DNA from: JBQCHF01 sp051953655 | Lineage (GTDB): Bacteria; Actinomycetota; Actinomycetes; Motilibacterales; Motilibacteraceae | DNA: 14,887 nt | Reading direction: 5' to 3' | NCBI GenBank assembly: GCA_051953655.1 | Contig: JBQCIO010000345.1 | Span: 1 to 14,887 of the forward strand | Shown here: positions 1-6,500 of the stretch, piece after piece | Layout of the letters: each line of letters starts with the position of its first letter | Position numbering within the stretch: the first letter of the stretch is position 1 | The notes under the pieces: generated by a model | Told to the model about the DNA's origin: nothing | The model's input: the letters and a program-made list of their open reading frames with translations, nothing else | Databases searched by the model: none | Translations under genes and position numbers: made by a program

Positions 1-110
1 CCCCGCCCCCCCCCGCCGCGAGCTCCACGGGTCCGGCCCCCCCCCGACAACCCTCGTCGAGCTACCCCCCGCGAGGGTGGGGGGTGGGGGGACGAGGGGG
101 GCGGACGCGG
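1..110. repeat. Low-complexity C/G tract with nested inverted repeat at window edge
   Basis: The first 110 bases are dominated by C runs (1-50) followed by G runs (73-101). Two nested inverted repeats are visible. The outer arms ccctcgtc (51-58) and gacgaggg (91-98) are exactly complementary, and the inner arms acccccc (64-70) and ggggggt (79-85) flank an 8-base loop. The frame of the following gene stays open through this stretch, but the translation is Pro/Arg-rich then Gly-rich and looks unlike the membrane protein that follows. I infer a contig-end or fold-back artefact, or a hairpin that stopped assembly. A genuine GC-rich linker cannot be excluded. Confidence 0.55.
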
Positions 111-132
111 CGTCATCCCGTGCCTGCTGCTG

Positions 133-1236
133 GTGGCCGCGTGCTCGCTCACGCCCACCGGAGGGCTGCTGGCGCTGGCGGTCGTGACCGTCGCGGTCGC
201 GCGGCGCGACGTCGCCGCGCGCACCCGGGCGGTGCTGCTCGGCGGCACGCTCGCCCTGCAGCTGCCCTGGCTGGTGGCCGGGATCGTGCACGCGGTCCGA
301 TACGGCGGCACGTCGGACCCGGCGGGCGTGGCCGCGTTCGCCGCCCGGCCGGACACGCCGCTCGGGCTGCCCGGCTCGCTGCTCACCCTGGGCGGGGTGT
401 GGAACGCCGACGTCGTCCCGCCGGGCCGCGACACCGTCTACGCCGCCGTGGCGGCCGTCGTCGGGATCGGCGTCGGGCTGGCGGGCGTCGTCCGGCTGCG
501 CCGGCGCGCCCCGTCGCTGCTGCGCGACCTCGCCGTCCTCGCCGCGCTCGGGCTCGCACTGGCGCTGCTCGGCGCGCTGCCGCCGACCCGCGCCGCCCTG
601 GAGTGGGCGACCGGCACGGTCCCCGGCGCGGGCCTGCTCCGGGACGGGCAGAAGTGGCTCGCGCTGGCCGCGCCCTTCGTCTGCGTGGCCTGGGCCCTCG
701 GGCTCGAGCACCTCGCCCAGCGGCTCGCGACCCGGCCGGCCCTCGCGGCACTGGCCGCCCTCGGGCTGCTGCTCCCGGTGCTCGCGCTGCCCGGGCTGGC
801 TTGGGGCGCGCACGACCGGCTGCGGCCGGTGGCCTACCCGCGGGACTGGGAGCGGGTCCGGGCCGCGCTCGAATCGCCGGACCGGCCCGGCGACGTCGTC
901 GTGCTCCCGTGGGCCGCCTTCCGCCGGTTCACCTGGAACGGCGGGCGCACCGCGCTGGACCCGGCTCCGCGCTGGCTGCCGCGGACCACGGTCGTCGCCG
1001 ACTATCTGCCGGTGGGGGAGCGGACCGTGCGCGGGGAGGACCCGCGGGCGCAGGAGGTCGGCGCACTGCTGGCCGGCGACGAGACGCTGGCACCGCACCT
1101 GGCCGCGCACGGCGTCGGCTGGGTCCTCGTCGAGCACCGCACTCCCGGCCCGCCGGTGCCGCCGCACGCGCTGGACGGCCTCGTGCCGGTCGTCGTGGGC
1201 CCCGACCTCACCCTGCTGCGCGTCCCGGACCCCTGA
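133..1236 (+). CDS. Polytopic membrane protein, GT-C-like, 5'-truncated (Rv0226c-like)
   Basis: This is the C-terminal part of an integral membrane protein. Its frame is open to base 1; I begin at the first in-frame start codon (GTG 133) because upstream DNA is doubtful. The true start is probably missing, since a hydrophobic helix already begins before residue 1. Membrane segments, numbered from 133, lie near residues 1-23, 33-55, 102-121, 131-149, 177-192 and 203-223. They are followed by an extracytoplasmic C-terminal domain (about 230-367) with a GDVVVLPW strand and an LDPAPRWLPR segment. The motif PGAGLLRDGQKWLAL (164-178) resembles the AFRNTHKADPVLRL motif of AftD encoded nearby, which suggests a related GT-C fold. 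From memory it resembles mycobacterial Rv0226c (about 576 residues), so roughly 200 residues would be absent. The substrate is unknown. The gene ends 82 bp before the DUF2613 gene on the same strand. Confidence 0.7.
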   Translation: MAACSLTPTGGLLALAVVTVAVARRDVAARTRAVLLGGTLALQLPWLVAGIVHAVRYGGTSDPAGVAAFAARPDTPLGLPGSLLTLGGVWNADVVPPGRDTVYAAVAAVVGIGVGLAGVVRLRRRAPSLLRDLAVLAALGLALALLGALPPTRAALEWATGTVPGAGLLRDGQKWLALAAPFVCVAWALGLEHLAQRLATRPALAALAALGLLLPVLALPGLAWGAHDRLRPVAYPRDWERVRAALESPDRPGDVVVLPWAAFRRFTWNGGRTALDPAPRWLPRTTVVADYLPVGERTVRGEDPRAQEVGALLAGDETLAPHLAAHGVGWVLVEHRTPGPPVPPHALDGLVPVVVGPDLTLLRVPDP

Positions 1237-1278
1237 TCGGCAGGACCCTGTTCCCCAGCGCGACGCAGGCCGGGCGAC

Positions 1279-1284
1279 TAGCGT
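1279..1284 (+). promoter_or_regulatory. Putative -10 element (TAGCGT) for the DUF2613 gene
   Basis: TAGCGT fits the actinobacterial TAnnnT -10 consensus and would start transcription near 1291, 28 bases before the GTG at 1319. The 10-mer ctagcgtccg (1278-1287) recurs at 11025-11034 ahead of the DUF3068 gene. No convincing -35 hexamer is seen at the usual spacing; TTCCCC at 1251-1256 is too far away. Confidence 0.4.
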
Positions 1285-1318
1285 CCGGAGCGTCCCGGCT
1301 CGATCAGGGAGGCTCGCG

Positions 1319-1471
1319 GTGGCAACCATCCTCGGACTCGTCGTGGCCGCGGTGGTCGGCGCCCTGCTCGCCATCGGCGCCGGCGCCTTCATCGTGCAGA
1401 GCCAGGGCACCACCCCGGCCAACTCCCCGGCCGTCAACCAGCCGGTCATCCCTGTCTACGGCACCCGCTGA
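1319..1471 (+). CDS. DUF2613-type small membrane protein (Rv0236A-like), 50 aa
   Basis: This is a 50-residue protein starting at GTG 1319, with a textbook ribosome binding site agggagg (1306-1312) six bases upstream. It opens with MATILGLVVAAVVGALLA, giving one hydrophobic helix (residues 3-26) that could be a signal anchor. A short polar, Thr/Pro/Asn-rich tail follows (27-50) and ends in PVIPVYGTR. Length, layout and tail match the DUF2613 family of actinobacterial small putative secreted or membrane proteins. In M. tuberculosis (from memory) Rv0236A, a DUF2613 member, sits next to aftD (Rv0236c), and here aftD is 2.1 kb away. No function is established. I infer a small accessory subunit at the membrane, possibly for the envelope glycosyltransferases encoded here. 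It lies between the truncated membrane protein and a convergent glycosyltransferase gene. Confidence 0.85.
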   Translation: MATILGLVVAAVVGALLAIGAGAFIVQSQGTTPANSPAVNQPVIPVYGTR

Positions 1472-1510
1472 CCTCGACCCTGCTGACCGCCGCCGGCCCG
1501 TCGCCAACGA

Positions 1511-1557
1511 TCACGTTAGCGTGACCATTGGTCGCTGTGCGCCGTGAATTCACGGCG
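1511..1557. terminator. Cluster of dyads between convergent genes; candidate bidirectional terminator or operator
   Basis: Three dyads are packed into 47 bases. They are tcacg-ttag-cgtga (1511-1524), gacca-t-tggtc (around 1522-1532) and the perfect 18-bp palindrome cgccgtgaattcacggcg (1540-1557). The palindrome covers the TGA stop (1552-1550) of the minus-strand glycosyltransferase. Because the DUF2613 gene (ending 1471) and the glycosyltransferase converge here, a bidirectional terminator is the simplest reading. There is no T-tract, and a loop-less palindrome is also typical of a dimeric-regulator binding site. Confidence 0.45.
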
Positions 1558-2704
1558 TGAAGCGGTAAATCTCGGCGGGAAGCGGTCGCCGCCCGACGGT
1601 CCGCAGCAGCAGCGCCTCCCACTGGTCCACTGTCTCTGACCACGTGTAGTGAGCGGCGTGGGCGCGGGCGGCGGTGCCGAACCGTCGCCGCAGCCCGCCG
1701 TCGTCGAGCAGCCGCGCCACGTGCGCGGTGAACCCGTCGACGTCGTCGGCCAGCAGCCCGGTGCGCCCGTGCAACACCGACTCGGCCACCCCGCCGGCGC
1801 CGGCGAAGGCGACCGACGGCACCCCGTGCGCCGCGGCCTCCACCACGGCCAGCCCCCAGCCCTCCTTGAGCGAGGGGACCAGCGACACCCACGCCCGCTC
1901 GAGCCAGGCGTGCTTGGTCCGCTCGTCCACCCAGCCGGTGAACTCGACGACGTCCGGCCCCAGCCCGCGGCGCGCGGCGTGCTCGCGCAGCTCGTCCTCC
2001 CACCAGCCGCGCCCCACCACGGCGATCCGCAGCCCCGGGTGCCGGGTGCGCAGCGCCGCGACGACGTCGATGGCAACCTCCACCCGCTTGTGCGGCACCA
2101 GCCGGCCCAGCACGCACAGCAGCGGGGTCATCGACCGGGCGTGCCGGACCGGCGGCGGCTCGTCGGTGCCGTTGTGGATGACCGTGACCGCGGCCGGGTC
2201 CACGCCGAGCGACACGAGCTCGGCCGCGGAGGCCCGCGACACCGTGACGTACGGCGTCCCGCGGTTCAGCCACGGGGACAGGCGCGACTCCACCGCCCAC
2301 CCCACCCGCGCACCGAGCGGCCCGCGCACCACCGGCCACTGCTCGCGGTGCACGTGGTGGCACAGCAGTACCACCGGTCCGGGGAACCAGGCCCGGGCCG
2401 CGAAGGGGATCCCGTTCTGCACGTCGACGACGACGTCGGCCCGCCCGAGCCGGCCCGAGGCGTAGGAGAGGGCGGCGTGCGGGTAGACCGACAGCTCACC
2501 GCCACCCCGCACGATCCGCACCCCGTCCCGCGTCGTCTCCTCGGAGGGCGCGCCCCGGTGCGCGGCGCAGAACATCGTGACCTGGTGCCCGCGTCCGGAC
2601 AGCCCGGCGGCCACCCGCTCGGCGTACACCTCGGAGCCGCCGCCCTGCGGATGGGTGGTGTCCCGCCAGCTCAGCAGGAGGACCCGAACACCCTCGCCGA
2701 CCAT
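1550..2704 (-). CDS. Family 4 glycosyltransferase, GT-B fold (Rv0225-like)
   Basis: This 384-residue soluble enzyme is predicted to transfer a sugar from an activated donor with retention of configuration, at the cytoplasmic face. The N-terminal half carries the glycine-rich loop HPQGGGSEVYAER (18-30) typical of GT4 enzymes and a CHHVHREQW segment (115-123). The C-terminal half carries VLGRLVPHKR (198-207), a conserved donor-site Arg/Lys strand, and an E-x7-E motif (E281 and E289, in KEGWGLAVVEA). Length is normal for the family. The start is ATG at 2704, with gagagg just upstream. The stop lies inside an 18-bp palindrome. It is divergent from the methyltransferase gene across a 67-bp gap. 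From memory it corresponds to Rv0225, next to the Rv0224c methyltransferase in mycobacteria. The acceptor is unknown; an envelope lipid or glycan precursor is inferred from context. Confidence 0.88.
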   Translation of the reverse strand: MVGEGVRVLLLSWRDTTHPQGGGSEVYAERVAAGLSGRGHQVTMFCAAHRGAPSEETTRDGVRIVRGGGELSVYPHAALSYASGRLGRADVVVDVQNGIPFAARAWFPGPVVLLCHHVHREQWPVVRGPLGARVGWAVESRLSPWLNRGTPYVTVSRASAAELVSLGVDPAAVTVIHNGTDEPPPVRHARSMTPLLCVLGRLVPHKRVEVAIDVVAALRTRHPGLRIAVVGRGWWEDELREHAARRGLGPDVVEFTGWVDERTKHAWLERAWVSLVPSLKEGWGLAVVEAAAHGVPSVAFAGAGGVAESVLHGRTGLLADDVDGFTAHVARLLDDGGLRRRFGTAARAHAAHYTWSETVDQWEALLLRTVGRRPLPAEIYRFTP

Positions 2705-2759
2705 CCGGTGGCCTCTCGGTGACCTTTCCCGATCGGGCCGCCGGTCCGTCGCGCCGACC

Positions 2760-2765
2760 TAGCAT
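2760..2765 (+). promoter_or_regulatory. -10 element (TAGCAT) of a probable leaderless promoter
   Basis: TAGCAT ends six bases before the ATG at 2772, so transcription would begin at or within a base of the start codon. No Shine-Dalgarno sequence is present in the intervening bases cgccgc. This arrangement (TAnnnT, then ATG about seven bases later) is the usual signature of leaderless mRNAs in Actinobacteria. No good -35 hexamer is seen. Confidence 0.55.
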
Positions 2766-2771
2766 CGCCGC

Positions 2772-3530
2772 ATGGTGGCGATCTGCCGAGGGGCTGCGGC
2801 GCCGCTGCCCGATGCGCGGAACGTAGGTCGCAGCCTGCGTCTGCTCCGAGCGTTTCGGCAGGAGCAATCACACCCGGAACAGTTCGCGACCGCCCTGGCA
2901 CAGGACGTGGTGGCGCAGCTGTCGCGGCACGGGTCGCTCAGCGGCGCGCTGGTGCTCGACGTCGGCAGCGGGCCGGGCTGGTACCGCACCGTGCTCGAGC
3001 AGGCCGGGGCGCGTCACCTCGGGGTGGAGCCCGACTCCGACGAGCTGTCGGAGGGCGTCAGCGTCACCGGCGGTGTGCTCCGCGGCGACGGACAGCACCT
3101 GCCGCTGCGGGACGACAGCGTGGACATCGCGTTGTGCAGCAACGTCCTCGAGCACGTCGCCGCACCGGAGCGGCTGGCCGAGGAGCTGGTGCGCGTCGTG
3201 CGGCCCGGCGGCCTGGTCCACCTCAGCTACACGCTGTGGCTCTCCCCGTGGGGAGGGCACGAGACCTCGCCGTGGCACTACCTGGGCGGCGCGCGTGCGG
3301 AGCGCCGCTACCGGCTGAAGAACGGCCATCCGCCCAAGAACCGCTACGGGACGACGCTCTTCCCGCTCTCCGCCGCCCGGATGCTGCGCTGGGCACGCAG
3401 CCACCCCGGCGTCGACGTCGTGGAGGCGGTGCCCCGCTACCACCCCGCCTGGCTGGCCTGGGTGGTGCGCGTGCCCGGGCTGCGCGAGGTCGCCTCGTGG
3501 AACCTGCTGCTGGTGCTGAGGAAACGGTGA
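2772..3530 (+). CDS. Class I SAM-dependent methyltransferase (Rv0224c-like)
   Basis: This 252-residue soluble enzyme is predicted to transfer a methyl group from S-adenosylmethionine. Motif I is VLDVGSGPG (61-69), with the acidic ribose-binding E86 in GVEPDSD. Later motifs are GDGQHLPLRDDSVD (105-118), LCSNVLEHV (121-129) and VVRPGGLVHLSY (142-153). These are the expected features of the methyltransferase domain 11 type. The HETSPWHYLGG stretch (163-173) and the Lys/Arg-rich region after it probably form the acceptor side. The N-terminal SLRLLRAFRQEQ (21-32) resembles my recollection of Rv0224c. The ATG at 2772 is favoured because a -10 element sits at leaderless distance. The gene is immediately upstream of aftD in the same frame. 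The substrate is unknown; methylation of an envelope sugar or lipid is inferred only from location. Confidence 0.85.
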   Translation: MVAICRGAAAPLPDARNVGRSLRLLRAFRQEQSHPEQFATALAQDVVAQLSRHGSLSGALVLDVGSGPGWYRTVLEQAGARHLGVEPDSDELSEGVSVTGGVLRGDGQHLPLRDDSVDIALCSNVLEHVAAPERLAEELVRVVRPGGLVHLSYTLWLSPWGGHETSPWHYLGGARAERRYRLKNGHPPKNRYGTTLFPLSAARMLRWARSHPGVDVVEAVPRYHPAWLAWVVRVPGLREVASWNLLLVLRKR

Positions 3531-3552
3531 GCGACCGGTGACAGTCCGGTGA
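3518..3552 (+). promoter_or_regulatory. Three-step GTGA stop/start ladder joining the methyltransferase gene to aftD
   Basis: The hexamer CGGTGA occurs three times at exactly 11-bp steps (3525, 3536, 3547). The methyltransferase stop TGA (3528-3530) overlaps a GTG (3527) that opens a four-codon frame, GTG AGC GAC CGG TGA. Its stop (3539-3541) overlaps a second GTG (3538) opening GTG ACA GTC CGG TGA. That stop (3550-3552) overlaps the aftD start GTG at 3549. The only good ribosome binding site, gagg (3518-3521), lies five bases before the first GTG and 27 bases before the aftD start. The sequence facts are direct; a relay of termination and reinitiation is my inference. Confidence 0.5.
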
Positions 3553-6500
3553 CGAGCGGCCCGGCGGTGCTGGAGCGGACGCGACAGGCGCCCGAGCCGC
3601 CCCGCCGGGCCGTGCAGCGCTCGCAGCGCGTGCACGCGATGAGACGCACCGCACTGCTGCTGGCCCTCGTGGCGGTCGCGTTCGTCCAGCAACCCGGGCA
3701 GATCGTGCCGGACACCAAGCTCGACCTGTCGGTCGCGCCCGGGCACTTCCTGGCCGGCGCCTGGCACCTGTGGGACCCGACGACGGCCATGGGCAGCCTG
3801 CGCAACCAGGCCTACGGCTACCTGTGGCCGATGGGTCCGTTCTTCGCGCTCGGCCAGGCGCTCGGCCTGCCCACCTGGGTCGTGCAGCGGTGCTGGTGGG
3901 CCCTGCTGCTGGTGCTGGCCGCCGCCGGGACCGAGCGGCTGGCCGCCCGCCTCGGCATCGGCACGCCCGCCACCCGACTGGTCGCCGCGGCCTCCTACGC
4001 GCTGTCGGCGAGGACGGTGAGCGAGCTGGGCGCGGTGTCCGCCGAGGTGTGGCCGCTGGCCCTGGCGCCGTGGGTGCTGCTGCCGCTGGTGGCGGGCGCG
4101 CAGGGCGGCTCGGAGCGCCGTGCCGCCGCTCGCTCCGGCCTGGCCCTGGCCTGCGTGGGCGGCGTCAACGCGGCCGCCACGCTCATGACGCTCCCGCTGG
4201 CCGCGTGCTGGCTGCTCACCCGCGCCCCAGGCCCGCGGCGGCGCCGGCTGCTGGCCTGGTGGTCGCTCGCGGTGGTGCTGGCCACCACCTGGTGGGTGGT
4301 GCCGCTGCTGCTGCTCGGCCGGTTCAGCCCGCCGTTCCTGGACTGGATCGAGTCCGCGGCGGTGACCACCAGCCAGGCCTCGCCGGCCAACGCGCTGCGC
4401 GGCGTGACGCACTGGGTGCCCTACCTCGCCTCGGGCAGCGGGCCGCAGTGGCCGGCGGGCTGGGACCTGCTGACCGTGCGGACGCTGGTGCTGGCCGGAG
4501 GGCTGCTGGCCGCCGCCGGCGTCGCCGGGCTCGCCTGGCGCGGCCTGCCCGAGCGCGGGTTCCTCGTGGGCGGAGCGCTGGTCGGGCTGGTGCTGCTGAC
4601 CGCCGGGCACGCGGGAGCGGGCTCCGGACCGCTGGCGGGGACGGTGGCGCACCTGCTCGACGGCCCGCTGGCCGCGTTCCGCAACACGCACAAGGCCGAT
4701 CCGGTGCTCCGCCTGCCGCTCGCGCTGGGGCTGGCGCACCTGCTCGCCGCCGTGCGCCTGCGCCCGGTCCGCCAGCTGCCCGCGGCCCGGCACGCCGTCC
4801 CGGCGGTGGGCGCGCTGGCCGTGCTGGTGGCCGCCGCGCCGGCGCTGGTCGGCGCGCTGCCCCAGCCCGGCTCGTTCACGGCGGTGCCCGGCTACTGGCG
4901 GCAGGCGGCGGGCTGGCTCAACGGCCAGCCCGGGCAGGGGCGGGTGCTGGTCCGGCCCGGCGCGATGGCGTCGGCCTACGGCTGGGGCGCCCCGCGCGAC
5001 GACGTCCTCCAGCCGCTGCTGCACCGCCCCTGGGCCGAGCGCGACGGCGTCCCGCTGGGCACCGCCGGCGCGATCCGGGTCCTGGACGCGGTCGAGACCC
5101 GGCTGGGCAGCGGCGAGGCGTCCGGCGGCCTGGCGCCGTTCCTGGCCCGGGCCGGCATCGAGTTCCTCGTGCTGCGCAACGACCTCGACTGGGTCGGCAC
5201 CGGCGCCCCCGAGCCGCTGCTGGTGCACCAGACCCTGGCCCGCTCGCGGGGCCTGCAGCCGGTGACCAGCTTCGGCCCGGTGGTCGGCGGCACCCAGCTG
5301 CCGGCCACCTACGTCGACCGCGGCCTGGACCTGCCCTACCCGGCGGTGGAGGTGTGGCGCGTCGTGCCCTACCGGGGTCCGGTCGAGCTGCGCCAGGCCG
5401 GGCAGCTGCTCGACGTCGTCGGAGGGCCGGAGGACCTGCTCACCCTGGAGGACACCGGCGTGCTCGGGCAGCGGGCCGCGGTGCTGCACGGGGACCCGTT
5501 GCCCGCCGGGCTCAGGCCGGGAGGCACGGTGCTGACCGACGGCTACCGCCGGCGGGAGGTCGACTTCGGCGCGATGCGGGACAACGGCTCGAGCACCCTC
5601 ACCGCGGGCCAGCCGTTCCTCGCCGACCGGGCGGCGCACGACTACGACCTCTCGCCGCCGCGCGCCCGCACCGTGGTCCGCTACGAGGGGGCCTCGGCGG
5701 TCACCGCCTCGTCCTCCGCCGCGGATGCGAAGGCGCTGGTCGGGCGCAACCCCGCGTACCGGCCCGACGCCGCCTTCGACGGAGACCCCGCCACCTCCTG
5801 GCGCAGCGGCGCCTTCCGGCCCCCCGTAGGACAGTGGGTGGAGCTCGACCTCGGCTCGCCGCGCACGCTGGAGAACCTGAGCCTCACGGTGCCGGCCGAC
5901 CCCGCGGTGGCCGACGCCTCGCGGGTGCTCGTCAGCACCGACGCCGGCCGGGCGCAGACCGACCTCGGCGCCCGGGGGAGTGCGACCCCGCTGGCGGTCC
6001 CACCCGGTCCGACCCGCCACCTGCGCGTCACCGTGACCGCCGTGCGCTCCGGCGGGCAGGCCGGCTTCGCCGAGATCACGGTCCCCGGGGTGCGGGTGCA
6101 GCGGGTCGTCGTCGCCCCGACCGCGACCACACAAGGCACAGCGGCCACCACCGGTGCGAGCACCGTGGTGCTGCGGGTGCCCCCGGGTGCCCGGGGCAGC
6201 TGCCTGTTCGCCGGGCAGCGCCCGCTGTGCGCGCCGGGCCTGGCCCGTCCGGGCGAGCAGACCTCGATCGACGACGACGTCACGCTCCCGGCGGCCGCGA
6301 GCTACGCCGTCGACGCCGCGGTCGTCGCCCGCCCGGGACCGGCGCTCGACGCTCTCCTACGACCTGTCGGACCTGCCCTGCTCGCCAGCGCCTCGTCCAC
6401 CCTGGTGCCCGACCCGGCGGCCCGCCCCCAGGCGGCGGTGGACCGGGACCTGGGCACCGGCTGGACCGCCTCGGCCGGCGACCCCGACCCCACCCTCACG

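Noticed and set aside
2868..6134. 1088-codon open frame on the minus strand
   Set aside because: It is antisense to the methyltransferase and aftD, and its product is His/Gln/Arg/Gly-rich low complexity with no recognisable motif, as expected for a GC-rich shadow frame.
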